A DNA stretch of 64,000 nt from Sipunculus nudus (taxonomy: Eukaryota > Annelida > Sipuncula > Golfingiida > Sipunculidae): NCBI GenBank assembly GCA_026874595.1, contig CM049308.1, positions 24,518,367 to 24,582,366 on the forward strand, given 5' to 3'. Below the pieces are notes generated by a model. It did not search any database, was not told the origin of the DNA, and was given only the letters and a program-made list of their open reading frames with translations. Shown one piece after another: positions 26,380 to 39,339 of this stretch. The translations under genes were made by a program, and so were the position numbers. How positions within the stretch are numbered: the stretch's first letter is position 1; each line of letters begins with the position of its first letter.

Positions 26380-26560
26380 AAACGAATAAAGTCACTTATA
26401 TGTATGCACGAATGTACCTTGGAATAATCGCCGAATAAGTAAACACGGCCGAATAAGTGAAAGCAAACACGGTTTTTAGAGCGTCCAACAATAGGGACTC
26501 CCCTCTCTGATACACACACAAGGCGGAGGCTTGCATTCCTTTGAGGGCAGATTTGATTTA
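26380..26560 (+). repeat. Dispersed repeat family D ('ggcggaggcttgcatt')
   Basis: Contains 'gtcacttat', 'gccgaataagt', 'gcaaacacgg' and 'aaggcggaggcttgcattcc' in that order. The same ordered words occur at 36,985/37,441-37,560, 42,140-42,205 and 43,278-43,365, and inverted at 53,570-53,715. It is probably an old transposon fragment. The class is unknown. Confidence 0.65.
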
Positions 26561-26569
26561 ATATTTGAG

Positions 26570-29500
26570 ACTAAAATATGTAAAATAAATCGTTATTCAT
26601 CACATTTTTACCCACAGCGCTGAGTCAGAATCTTCTGTTATTTCTCATACTAAGACTTGTCTAGTGAATTTGGCGAATCCATGAAATTTGCATACAAGTG
26701 CGTCACAAGGCCGTTGACGAGCGGGCGATTCCCTTGCATAGAAAATGCGCCATAGTTTAGGTTATAGACAGGGGGGATTGAACAACCCCCTCTTCATTTG
26801 AGGGGAAAACCCCGGGAAAAGATCCAAATGTCGTTGACGCATCATGCAAGGAAACACCGTTAGTTAGGCCAGACGGTGACAGGACGGAGGACCTGACTAT
26901 ACTCAACTAAACCAGTCGGGATGGCTGCAGCCTTGTGTTGTTATGACTAGATTTATGCATGTACTTGTAATATATTCCAATTCAGAGCAAATTAAATAAG
27001 AGAAATATTAATGCATGCATACTGACTTGGCCAGTCTAATAATACCCGACCCGAACTTCCAATGTTAGTCGTCCTGAGAAGATGTCGCTAGTTTCGTGCA
27101 TGGGACAGGTCTATTTTGTGAGCGATATAACCAAAATTATTATTCATTTTGTCGAACCTCATCCGTCAAACATTAACATGTGGCTGATTTATTAAGCATT
27201 TGGATTTGAGCATGTAAAAGGTGGATGCAAAGATCGATGAAATTTCTTAAACTGTTTATAATTCAGGGGAGTGGATAATTCTTTTATCAATGTGTTTAAT
27301 TCAGTGGTATCGAGGTTCTTGTGGAGTAGGTCAACCTAAGGTAGCTTTAAAAATAAAATCCCCCAAAGCTTTGATATACATGTCGTACAATTTTGTTTGG
27401 GTCTACACCCCTGATAAAAATACATAACATAACAGTGTTTTTTTTTATCAATTCAGATGTGACTAAAGCGTATACGTGGGAGATTACTGAGCAGACTGTC
27501 ACTGCTGGAAGCCAATTTATCTTTATATACACAGACACCTGCATTTCTTTGTGATCATTTTTTTTCTCTGACCACCTGCAGTGTATGATAGCGGTTTTTT
27601 TAAAGATACTTTCATAGGTAGATATAGATATATCTTGATATCTGTAACATACACAGACTTTTTGTATAGTCAACTTCGATAATATATAAAATCAGGTCTA
27701 TTTTGGTTGCCTTAGGTAATCTTCGGTTCCACAATATTTGTTCTTCCCTGAAGACCCTACCTGAAACCTGAAGATACATATATCTTTACATTTCGCAGTG
27801 CTCCTTACAAATTTTGTTTTTCACCATTAAATATAGTGAAATACAGTGCAATGAACATTTTTTTCATGGAAACTATCTGTCTGCGAAGCTATTTAACGTG
27901 GCATAAAGTCCATAGACAGATTTATTCCGTTAGTCAGGGATAGATAATGCATTGATACTTAATTCTCCCTTACTTATTACCTATAACCCTTTAAGCATTT
28001 TCATGGACTATAAATAAACCATGCATAGATGGCGCTGTATGTCAGTTATAGACGAATGTACCCTCTTTTTTCAAAATAAATGGTGGAATGTTCTTTTTAT
28101 ACTTCCTCCCGAAAGATATAATGTTTCCCCCATGGTTGGTTGGTTGATTGTTTTTTCTATCAGTAACCTTAAGCAAGTTCTGAACGAATTATAATGACAT
28201 TGACATTTAGTGGAGGGGTGGGATAACACCCAACGAACCAGCTGTTAAATGTTGAGGTAATCTGGATCGCCATAATATTTGTCTTTAATTAAAAAAAAAA
28301 ATAATGTACCATTGTGGCACAGGACGATTCATTGACCTTCCCATTCCTATGTGTGATGGCCAGCATTTGTTAAGAAAATTTACACAGTAAAACTTGATTT
28401 TGGAGCTACTGGCCGGGCTATACCAGGTAGTATTATACACACGACTAGTTATATTTTGTTTTATTCTGTTTTGTCTATATGTTTTTAAAGGCTTTCATTC
28501 AATTTCTACAATACATTTTTAGACCAATGGTCTAATTTGAGTGAGTGACCTTTAAACCCTGGTATTGATCCAGATCTCAGTGAACATACAGGGTAGTTTA
28601 CCCAGTAGATGCTCTCATATTTTTACAACTAAACCCCCTCCCCCCATGAATTAGCCCATATATATAATCAACTCGTTCTTCGGTCACCTGCATCGGGGTA
28701 CCAGTGGAGAGCGTGCCCTTTATTAATGATAACTATTGGGGACGAATCCCTGCACAAGAAACTTATATGAGAATACTGATATATATGAAGATACTTTCTT
28801 TTGCATATTTAAAGATATATATTATTCGTGTGGAATATTCATCCTTGTATGAGTTTTTGTGTGACAAACAGCGCCTTCTATATAAAAATGCATGTGTTAT
28901 TCCAGTAACGCCGCTTAGAAAATCTTTTTCCTTCTTTTGAACCTAATTTTTTGTGCCCTTCCATAATTTGAGGATTTGGGCGTGGCCAATAAAAATCGTT
29001 ATTCCGCTTTAAACTTGCAGATACATGTCCCCGTGCTATAAAATTCTCTTCGACAAAATATATACTCGCCTGGACGCTAACCTCAAAATTTTGCATGTCG
29101 CATTATGTTCCCTTAACAGACCATGTCATGTTTATTTCTCCCAGTTTTTCGGAGCGTTAATGGCGCCTCCCATCATGCGGATGTCACAGGTCGCATATTG
29201 AAGTTATAGGTTTACCGCTGGTTCCATAAACTTTGTTATTTCATTATTGGCAAACGTATTCTACGAGACAAACGTAAACGTCAATAACGGAGTCATTGAC
29301 CTACAGAGATCTCGGGCTCTGAACCGACTTGCCTGTCCTACTTAATCCATGTGAGAGATAGATGAAGTAGGTTTTATTAAAATCTGAGGGGACGAAATCT
29401 GAACTAGTTCGGTAAAATATCTCCAACCCGTAGGTCGAACATCATGTGATAAGCCGACCGTTACAACGAAATTCACGGTTTGATTAACTGAAACAAAAAT

Positions 29501-30360
29501 GCTAAGAGAAGGTAATATAAATCCTAGTATTCAGTAAGTTCAACATTTGAATAACGTGTGCGTCGGTGATCAAGAAGAAGTTAAGAGTTGACCGCAAACC
29601 TCCGCCTGGATTCTCATGGAACTGTGTTGGGTAACTCTACACAACATTCGCGGTTCAACAGCCCCAATCCCAGATTACCTCCAGAACAAAGCCAATCCTT
29701 AATTCAGATGACTGGCTCTATTATAAAGCAGTCGTATGTCAAAATCAAGAGAATACTTTGAACTCAAATTTATAATGCATGGTGATTCAGATAACCTCCA
29801 TGCAGAATTTAACAAAAGGTAAAATATAACACGTATCGCCACCTGGCGGAGATGTTATATCTGATAATGTCACTTCTATGGTATTCATAAGTTCAACATT
29901 TGACAAACAAAATATGAATAGTATTTTGAAAACAAAGATAACGCCGGATGCCATTTATAGTATAATGATTTTGGAATCATCGCCTCGTGTTCATTCTTTT
30001 ATAACCTCGTGTACTGAAATGTTGAGTATCAGAACAATGTAGGTTATAGGTATAACATCTCTGACAAACAAGAAAACTTTATTTATCCGACTAATGATTT
30101 GTTTCAAATTTATCTTAGACTTCATATGGTATATAGCTCACTTTAAAACAGGTTAAATGGTTGAAAACTACCACTTACTAATGATTCTTTTTACATTTTT
30201 GATTGCAAATATTTCAGATTGTTATTTATTTAGTTTGTAAAATGAAAATTGTTATATTGATACATATATCGATATATTCTGTTATTTTTATCGTTGTGCG
30301 ATAGATGTATTTATGGAACCTAAGGGCTTGTATTTCTGATAATGATTCATTGATTAATTC
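26570..30360. other. Non-coding, mostly nothing recognised
   Basis: No supported gene. The patch 28,960-29,105 ('atttgaggatttgg' then 'ttccgc') resembles 55,472-55,545 and is probably another dispersed repeat. The stretch 29,110-29,700 is more complex and GC-balanced than its surroundings. Confidence 0.4.
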
Positions 30361-30371
30361 ATTCATTTATT

Positions 30372-30380
30372 CATTCTTTT

Positions 30381-30424
<44 letters not shown>

Positions 30425-30475
30425 TCATTCTTTCTTTCTTTTTCTTTCTTTCTTTTTTTCTTTCTTTCTTTCATT
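30372..30475. repeat. (TTTC)n microsatellite
   Basis: Tetranucleotide TTTC run with a few point interruptions. Confidence 0.95.
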
Positions 30476-30539
30476 TAGAATTCTGAATCTTCTATATGAA
30501 GTCTGCATCTAAAGGTTATTCCAAAGATGTGTTCAACTA

Positions 30540-32060
30540 GAAATTTTTACATTTATTTAGCGTAATGCTGGGTTCTCGAGAGGGTTATAACCTGGCATTT
30601 CAAGTTATAAAGCCCAATTACAATCAAACCAGGCAACATTCCACCCCCGCAATGACCACATATTGCAAATTAAATGCTCCATTTTGTTAATTACAGTATT
30701 TTTAACGAATATCATACCATGCATCCCGTCTGTCCTTTATTAATCTTTTGGTCGTATTTTTTTATGCGGGACCCGCGGGGCATTAGTACTTAAGATAAAG
30801 TTGTCCGGCGTCGGGTTTGTCATGTTCGGACCCCCGTGTTACCGAGCAGAGCCACAGGATTATCGGCCCGAGGGGGTCGGATTTAGACCCAAATTGAGAC
30901 ACTACATGATGCTAACATCTGCCTGTCCGATTACACCGTCAGAAGGGCAACGGGGGCTAGGTGTTAGTGGTGGTACCAACGGAGGGATTAAAACAAAGCT
31001 ATCTACACTTGACCCCGTTTCTTTGTTTAACTCTCCGTCAAGTCGCTATAATCTATCTGGGGTCGCGGTCTAAGACAAACAATAAAATAACAGGTGTATA
31101 CAGCCGCCGGAACCATATATTCATTGTGTGCGTGTGATCTATTTTCACACCTGCATATTTCACCGAGCGCCGATTGAGCCAATATCTCGGGAACTCCCTG
31201 AAGAAAGCATTCTAATTTTCAGGCTCAGTGGCGCAGCGCAATGAACCCGCAGTCAAGCCTGAAACGGACACGCTATTTAATTCTGTGTAAAATTACAAAC
31301 ACGAGAAAGGGACCCGTACTTGAATGCGTGTGCACTGTCAATCCAATTCCCCAATTACTCTTGACCCAAGAGTGGTTATTTAGTAGTAATAGGGCGGGGA
31401 TTTCTCAGCAATGTCGGGCCGGCGCTGAGCATTGCCTAACCGATCATGAAACGGCACAGGGCGCGTTTTCAAAAGACTCCCGCTCCGCAATGAAGGTTTA
31501 ATATTGAACCCCCATGACACGGCAAAGCTAAAGCCACGAACCCCCCAGTGAAACAGACAGGGACGCCAGCGAGAAATAGCCAACACCCTGGAATGAGAAT
31601 GAAAAGCCTGGCCACTATACCAACAACACCTGGACGCCACACCTGCCTACCAATACCCAGTAATAGCCAATGTCCGTTACACATGGGTTTTATGCTATAT
31701 TATACATATGCCGTCAAACCCACATTAACTATTAGTCCGGAGCATATATCCCAGGGAGCATTCCGTGAAATTATTCTCAGCGGTGGCCTGTGGGCGTATT
31801 TACAGACGCCCTCTGTCTTTTCTCTGTCCCCACGTGGAGGCGCCAGTCAACTTTGCTTCACAGTTCTACAAAAAGTATTATTTCGGAAGAGCCGTGGGAA
31901 CGTTTTGTAACAATTTCGCCACAGAAAATATATTGATATTTCAGGTGTATAGAGACTTCAGTCCTGACAAGTCTAACAGAAACTAGGCCGCCCTGGACGG
32001 TTATGTCCAAATTACTTTCTAGATTAAATAAACGCTGCTTTGCTTGCTCACGCATGTCTT
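30540..32060. promoter_or_regulatory. Putative non-coding regulatory island
   Basis: About 1.5 kb of complex, locally GC-rich sequence without simple repeats or a credible exon. It contains homeodomain-like sites ('ttattaatcttttgg' at 30738, 'tttttttatgcggg' at 30756). Regulatory function is inference. Confidence 0.25.
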
Positions 32061-33730
32061 AAAGGACCAGTTCCATCCACCAGATGTCTGGTCAAGTGGC
32101 AGGTCCTTGCAGATGCACAAACAGGACATTTACGTCTGTTATTTATGTCAGCTCACAATGTTATAAAATAACTATAGCATATCAAACAAATATGTAGAAG
32201 AATATAACATTTTAAAGCGGCCTGTTGCCCGGTCACAAATTTAACACATTTGTAGCCTTAAAACCCACCTCTCCACAGATTTCATTAATTCTGCCAATAA
32301 ATTTTACATATATTGTATACATACAAACAAACAGACAGATACGGAGGTTCACATTACACCTGTCACACAATTATCGGCACAGGCGGTTAGAACTGTTAGT
32401 ATGTTACCTGTGCACCAGGGGGCGCCACAAAATGGAATGAGCTGCTCCAAACACCATCCCCATCAATTCCCATATCTCTTTTATTATTCAACCAGTGTCG
32501 CAGGGGCTACAAAAATGTCATCAAATTACCATAAACATCCATTTGAGAAAGTAAAGGCGAACTTAACACCATCTAAGAAGCCCTCACCTGATTAAATAAA
32601 AACAAAAGATCACAGGCGTTGATTGCGCGCCGGAGGAGGTCGGACATACATGTTTGATCGTCAATCAGAAGTTGAGAGAGTTCTTAGACTAAACATGATT
32701 TTTCCATTGACCTCCCAACCGTGAATGAGCATCTAAATTTATCTTGGATAAAGTTCTTCCCACTAACCGGCCCTTGATTTCTAACTGTTTTAGGTGCATC
32801 CAAGGTAGTATAAGCAATCAATATGTCGTAATGCATACATTCGTGCTCTTGTGCAAAATAGATCTTCTTGTCAGCTGCTGCCGCAAATTTGAATTATTTA
32901 AATAACGGCTTCTCGAGCTTTAAGACATTCTTTGTAACACAAAATACCGTCGGATAGCAGTGCCGCTTTCAACCAAAAATTATTTTAAATGTAAATTTAA
33001 TCTACAGATTCGAATATTTCAACCATTCTTTCACACACAGTTTATTGGTAACAAATGATACATGAATGGAAATTTTTTATAATTAATCATTCTAAGTTGT
33101 CATCTATTGTGCATAGTATTTGAGTATTAAAATAGCATGTACTGATTCACCATTGTATTTTTTAATTTGTATGGCTCATACAGTATATTAGTATTTATAA
33201 CTTGATATTCATAAAAAATAACATCAGATAACGGCCTGGTTATCCGATTTTATTTTGCAGTATCGAATGTCAGTTTAACTACTAAAAACTATGTATATAC
33301 TAAGTGTTTTATTTATGTGAATAGTTGTCACATATGTGTATAAAAACTGTGTCTTGACAATGACGTCTATCCGAAATTATACAGGCAAAATCATATAATT
33401 ATAACTCACACTTATTTAACTAACAGAAATCAACTGTCTTTATTAATACCCACGTTATAAAAATAAAAGAATGAACAATTCTTTTAAATTCGAAACCATA
33501 CCCCGTGAAGATAGTGGTGTCTATTGCATCAAGTGCAGGCATCCGTAATTGTAGCTTTCCGTGATAGCCATCAGATGGCAGTGCGGTAGACTGAGTTTTG
33601 TAAATACAATGATGTCGTTGTTGTTAACGTTGGTAAACATTTGGTTTTACGTTTTTCATAAGGGTTGATATCTACATTGTTTAAATAAGAATGACGTGTG
33701 ATATTATTTCGAAAAATTTATTCTAAAAAC
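32061..33730. other. Non-coding, nothing recognised
   Basis: AT-rich with no supported features. Confidence 0.4.
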
Positions 33731-33734
33731 TTTT

Positions 33735-33860
33735 TCAGAATATTTGTGAATATTCCTCGATAACGTTCCTGGGTCCGGATCATGTTCCGGATCCACACAA
33801 ATCTTATCAATTCACAGTTCCCGCAATGCCTTGAACATTTCATGAGATTCTGCTCATGCA
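33735..33860 (+). repeat. Dispersed repeat family E ('ccggatcatgttccggatcc')
   Basis: The order 'gaatattc', 'ccggatcatg', 'ccggatccacac', 'gcaatgcc', 'atttcatgagattc' also appears at 53,710-53,825 and in part at 63,310-63,375. Confidence 0.7.
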
Positions 33861-35085
33861 TGCTTGGGTTAGCGCTGGACGTTCACCTAAAAAGGAAAGT
33901 TTCATACAACGCACGCGCTCTCTGGACCTGGCGGGAAGCATGCATAACCGGAAAGTTTATGAAAGTTTACAAATTCCACGTTAGTTGGCTAATTTTTTTA
34001 ATACATGATTAAGTTTATGTAAATGTAAATTGAATTCATGTAAATTCATGTCATAAAATAATAAACTAAATTAGATGCTTGAACGCTGTAGTGTATTGCA
34101 TTCAACGATATTGCGCAGTGGCCTATTGGGAGTCCTAATTGAGTCACGTGATTATATCACCCAAGTTGTTACATCTTAAAATTTCTGAAGTAAAGTGCTT
34201 CACGGAGATGTTTCTTTCTACCAATCGAATACAAAATGTGCTTAACGGGCTGACTGTGCTTGATAAAAACGCCCAATCGAATACGGCTATTGAATCATGT
34301 GCAACAGGCGTAGTTTCTCTTTTTTCACAGATAATAGGTGTTTTTTTCTGTGTATTGATAAATACAATCCAAAACTGTCTGTTCACTATAATAAGACAGC
34401 GTGGCCAAAGGTACGAAATTTCGCATGGACGAAAACTTGCAATTTAATTTTTTTTTACGGGCGGTCGCCATCTGGATTCTGACTTATGATAGTAGGACAG
34501 AACGCTAGGTCTTTGTACATGTTTTCTTTCGCGCCACTGATCGCTTTATGGTACACGTTTATTTCTACTGTGTATAGGTGTCAATCTTGGCGGATAATTT
34601 TATATTTCAAAGGGAGATCGCTGTAGTTCATGTATTCCAAATGCGTTTAGCAAAAGAACCGTCACCTAAATAATATTCAATATTATATGTTAATAATAGT
34701 CTTCCAGTCTAGTAAAGACCTCATGCCATAGTGATGTATAAAATATTTTCAGTGAAGTACTTTGTGAATATTGATTTTATAACCGGAAATATCTACGTTT
34801 TGATTTTCTTTATCATTATAGAAATACGTGTATAAAAAAGGTTTCAAGCACTTTATTTATGATGCTGACATCTGGTGGCTGTCAATAAAACTACTACGGT
34901 GGCCCTGTTTTTTCTTTTATATTGCTCCCTTGAACAGTGGGAGCAGCCAACACAGACGTTTAGTTGTAAAATTGATTAAGCATACGTTTATTAGCGATAT
35001 TAATATGTAATTTTAGTACTGTTTTTTTATTCTGATCAAATTTTGCTGAATATTTGTAACATACCTGTAGGTATTCATAAAAATT
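33861..35085. other. Non-coding, nothing recognised
   Basis: No supported gene. Confidence 0.4.
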
Positions 35086-35113
35086 TGTGTGTGTGTGTGT
35101 GTGTATGTGAGAG

Positions 35114-35150
<37 letters not shown>
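35086..35150. repeat. (GT)n-(GA)n compound microsatellite
   Basis: GT run followed by GA run seen directly. Confidence 0.95.
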
Positions 35151-35764
35151 GGGGATAACAGACGGCAAGAATCAGCAGACGACAGAATCCGCCAACCCAC
35201 CAGTTGTGATTGATGACGTAGGTCGACATGACAAGTCGGCCCGGCGTCAGGAAGGAGCGGCTTCACAGGGTCCGGCTCGTGCGATAGCATGAAGTGCTTC
35301 GCTTCAAGAACCAAGTCGTGCAAGACATACAAATTTGGCACGTACTGTGAGCTCACATTTACCATCACAATATGAAACAGACATTTAATAGTGACATTTA
35401 CGGCAATATCACGGGCATGGTGTGAATAAAAGCATATTGGTGCCGAAAGGTCGAAAGTGAGACATGCCATTAATTATCTCACGCCACTTCGAAATGGTTT
35501 ATCTTACGTGAATAAGTATATTTTATCATTTATTCCTTTCCATTTCCCCACGCCTACTTGATTTTGCTTATTTGCTTGATTATTGTGTTAGTTACATTTC
35601 GAGGGGGAAAATGGTATATACTAGTATGGAAGATTAATGGGTCTAATTTTCAACAATGAGAATTAACGCCTACTTTTACAGTATTTAAGGAACACTATTA
35701 TTTTAAAATCTGAGAAATCAGACTACATTGTTCAACATATCAGCCCCATTTATGGCAGTCCAGG

Positions 35765-35850
35765 TCATAAGTCAAATGCAAAAACACTTACAGTTGACAG
35801 TTGCTGATTGGATGACGTCATGTTAACACACTAAAATACGGGCTGCAGAG
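35765..35850 (+). repeat. Dispersed repeat family F, copy 1
   Basis: The words 'atgcaaaa', 'ttgctgattggatgacgtca' and 'acactaaaa' recur in order at 62,655-62,725. Confidence 0.55.
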
Positions 35851-35970
35851 AAGGATCAATAAAGCGCAGGCCTAGTTTGACAGAAATCTTTTATTAAAAA
35901 CCTTTCACTTTCTTATCGAATTCTGTAAAAAAAATTTAAAAGCATGATCTTCAAAATTCAAAGGGCAAAG

Positions 35971-35971
35971 A

Positions 35972-36050
<79 letters not shown>
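35971..36050. repeat. (AT)n-(GT)n microsatellite
   Basis: AT run then GT run, seen directly. Confidence 0.95.
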
Positions 36051-36054
<4 letters not shown>

Positions 36055-36734
36055 ATATAAAATTAACCTATTTTTTTTATATTTTCCCTACCTTAAACCC
36101 AACCCATTATATACATGACGATTATAAAATAAAAACAAATCTAAGGGATGATTATTGACTAAAATACCTAAAAAATTAAGAAAAAAAACAATCTTCAAAC
36201 ATACAGATATCTATAACGCTTCATCGCTTGTGAAAGCATCAGTTTCATTTGTGGTCCCTCAGTTAATTCTAAAATCTGACATTATCATTATTAAAAAAAA
36301 AAAAAAAGAAATAAAATCCATCGATCAGCCTTAAAATATGATAGATTGATATTGTGACACAATATCTATAAGTACGTTTTAAAACGGACGGGTTATGATT
36401 GCAGAAAATGCTGCCACCTGCCGGTTGTCATAAACACTAAAACGGCATATTATCTGTCATGGACGATTAATGCCTGTATCATTAAAATCAGTGGCGTCCA
36501 TTTAGTTACGGGGGGGGGGGGTGATAAAGAGGCGTAGGTTATGTTACCCTTTAAAAAAAAAACACGGGTATTGAAATATCCTTTTCCCTAGTAATAGTGC
36601 ATATATTATGCTTTGATATAACGGCTAACATAAAAATATCTTTTAATTGCCAGGACGGTATGGGTTTATCCCCCTGCCTGTATATGTGTATGTGTACGGC
36701 ATTTGATATTTCTCGAAAGGATAAATGAATAACA

Positions 36735-36948
36735 GGGGCGGATCCAGGATTTAGGAAAGGGAGGGGTCCAACCCATGGGGAATTTATAACAAAACCTAAA
36801 AAAAGGTCCCCAGTTCCGAAAGGGGGGGGGGGCGTCCAGGCCGCAAAAAATGGTCTGAAACATTTAAAAAAAAGGTTGCGGTTACTGAAAAAAGGGGGAG
36901 GGGTCCGGACCCCCTGGACCCCTCCACTTTATCCGTTCTGAATAACCG
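36735..36948 (+). mobile_element. hAT-like MITE with CAGGGGCGGATCC end
   Basis: The left end is 'caggggcggatccaggattt', the same end as the element at 12,399-12,580 but in opposite orientation. The interior has poly-G blocks (36821-36832) and 'ggggtccggaccccctgg'. The right end degrades to 'atccgttctg'. Confidence 0.6.
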
Positions 36949-36984
36949 ATTAGATTTTGGTAGGGATGGTTCCGGCACATGATC

Positions 36985-37560
36985 AAGTTATTCCCAAATG
37001 TACAGTCAATTATATACTGTGGTTGGCTTCATATTCACGAGGCTGAAATTTTGCGATTTTTCAATTTTTAATGTTTCGCGAGGGTTTCATTTTCGCGATC
37101 TGACCAGAACCCAAATATTCGGTAAAGCAATACCTATGTGTGTTATCATTAGAATAAGTCATGAGTTTGTGATATTTTTCTCATATAACGATGGGCCCGA
37201 ACACAAAGCACAGGTAGTTAAGTTCAAATTAAGGGGAACGTTTTCCCTATACCTGCATGGATGTAACTTATTATAACAATTCTCATTGTTCTAATCTATT
37301 CCCATACAAATATTGGCTACATTAAATAAGAAGGACGTAATCCATTGGCCAATTATTCCCGAGGGTTTCATTTTCGCGATTATTTCCCATTCGCGAATAT
37401 CTCGAAATTAAAACCCTCGCGAACAAAAAGGCAACCACAGTATGCACATATGCTGGGAACATGGGGCCGAATAAGTGACGGTTTAGTCAGCATTCCACAA
37501 CAGGGACTGACATGGAGCAGGCTTGCTTTCCTTAGAATACAGATTTCTATTCGGTACTTA
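36985..37560 (+). repeat. Dispersed repeat family D copy split by a nested MITE
   Basis: 'caaatgtacagtcaatta' (36,995-37,012) is the left part. 'gccgaataagtg' through 'gcaggcttgctttccttaga' (37,467-37,545) is the right part. The pieces are separated by the TA-flanked element at 37,017-37,440. Confidence 0.65.
37017..37440. mobile_element. TA-flanked MITE with TTCGCGA-rich inverted arms
   Basis: It starts 'ctgtggttggc' and ends 'gcaaccacag', and TA lies on each side (37015-37016 and 37441-37442). The words 'ttcgcgagggttt' and 'aaaccctcgcgaa' form inverted subterminal arms, and 'ttttcgcgat' recurs. No coding capacity. The structure fits a Tc1/mariner-type MITE. Confidence 0.8.
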
Positions 37561-37654
37561 TGAAATCGATCCTTTGCCTATCGACGTTTGACGTTGCATG
37601 CATGTATAAAAAAACATGGAAGCCCGTTTGGTTTCAGTATAAATGGCTTTTCGT

Positions 37655-37757
37655 CTGTGTTGGTTGAATTTTTATTCGTGAAGTTTTAATTTCGCGATAG
37701 AATCCTTTTCGCGAAAATCATGAATTTAAACCCTCCGGTTTAAAAAGACAACACAGT
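37655..37757. mobile_element. Short TTCGCGA-type MITE, copy A
   Basis: Carries 'ttggttgaatttttattcgt', 'tttcgcgatag', 'ttttcgcgaa' and the end 'caacacagta'. It is also present in copy B (54,213-54,316), so it predates the duplication. Confidence 0.65.
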
Positions 37758-38075
37758 ATTTTAATATAAAAATCATGCAATATATACCCTTCATAGATTT
37801 TGTAATCTATCAAATCAAATACACGTGTACAATTTATACAAATTACATTTCATTGATTTTATTTTAATCATAATTCAATAATTCTAGACTTGTGCACTAC
37901 ACATACAAAATATAATATATAGAATATATATTCCAGTGGTTTATATAGATTACAAATATTTTCCCCTTTTATTCATTTAAATACTAAAATATAAATTTAA
38001 TGTCTGTAATATTTTCTTCCTTATTTTGTACCATTTTTTTAAAACTGTGCTGTTATCTTATGTTAAACATTTGTT

Positions 38076-38080
<5 letters not shown>

Positions 38081-38140
<60 letters not shown>
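38081..38140. repeat. (AT)n microsatellite present only in copy A
   Basis: The corresponding site in copy B (about 54,638-54,655) reads only 'ttatatactgatatt'. Confidence 0.9.
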
Positions 38141-38143
<3 letters not shown>

Positions 38144-38290
38144 ATCCTCATGAAAATTAAAAAAAAAATATTTGTGTTCTGATTATATACCTGTCAACCA
38201 TAGTATACATACATTTTAAAGTTAAGAAACACCTGATTTATGAGAAGGTACTTCTTATTCGGAAACCATCTGAACAAAAATGTGTATGAC

Positions 38291-38451
38291 CGCCCCGGTC
38301 CGAATATAGAATCCGGCCTACATGACATTCCTGATGATATAACCTCCACATGCCTCTTACTTCTCCATTACGATGAAACCTAAACATCATGTCGTCTGTC
38401 CCTATACGCCTATTACCTCGTCCATGTAGGCCGGATTCTATACTCGCTCCG
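38291..38451. mobile_element. Palindromic MITE with a 23-bp inverted end (copy-A insertion)
   Basis: 'tatagaatccggcctacatg' (38305-38324) pairs with 'catgtaggccggattctata' (38423-38442), and the match extends to 23 bp with one mismatch. Copy B at about 54,775-54,790 runs straight from 'gatatgac' into 'tgctccatttgatt', giving an empty site. Confidence 0.8.
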
Positions 38452-39339
38452 TTGCTCCATTTGATTTAATCTGATCTGTAAATTTCTAAAATACAATGTT
38501 TTTTCATAAACATTCACAAAATAATATAGGTTCCTTTGTCTCTTTGATTCTATAAAGTGTTGTGACTGAAGCCGTCTCTCTACCCGTATTAGTGTACTCC
38601 GCTTGGTTCTCCCCCTGTGGTGTGCATGAATGTCTGGGCAACCCCTGTCGTTATTTTCTTCGTTGTGCCAAGCGGCCGGGTTTTGCCAGGCCCTTTGTCC
38701 TGTATTATAGAGGACAACGAAGAAAACACGCGGGCATGTCCCAAAAGTGGTCAAGTGACTCGTACTGTCCTATAAAAAGAAATAACACTCGAAACGCTCA
38801 GAAGGCTGATTATTATTTCTTCACGATATCTTGGCTGTTGCAACCTCACAACAGCATAACATGAACATTTGGACTTTTTGGGATTCCCGTTGGCGGACCA
38901 ACCATGATCTTCTGTATTGACATTTATTATGAGTGAACGACCATGGACTTCTGATAATTGGTGAACCGGACTCTTATAGTGAACTACCAGGAACATTTTG
39001 GGATCACCGAATTGGTTTGGACTTCTCATTTCCGCTTCAGTTACGTATTTATTTGAATTACAGGATTTTCCATAGACTTTGTTTAGTTATTACCATGTGT
39101 TAATCCTATTCTATAATTTGTTATTGTACATGTTGTATATAATACAATGTTTATTATTAACGGAGCACCTTTTTGCACATAACGCCTTATTTTTACCTGT
39201 GAGGATACATATCTGAACATTTGTTTTACTGTCCGTTGAGTCAGATTTGCGGCGTGAACGAGGACCGCAACAAGAGCAATACGAACAAAGCTTTCAGCTA
39301 ACTTCCATTTGTATAATAGATTATTGGTCCCGGTCGTAA

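Noticed and set aside
31222-31260. 'agtggcgcagcgcaatg' as a tRNA gene A box
   Set aside because: No B box or cloverleaf pairing could be found at a suitable distance.
31548-31910. 120-residue plus-strand frame
   Set aside because: Low-complexity mix without domain, splice or start context. Overlapping frames on the other strand are of similar length.
35075-35470. 131-residue minus-strand frame
   Set aside because: One end is a Ser-Leu and His-Thr run from the GA/GT microsatellite. The rest has no recognisable domain or splice context.
38413-38864. Frames of 100-113 residues on both strands
   Set aside because: They cross the palindromic MITE or continue into sequence that copy B carries with frame-breaking changes.
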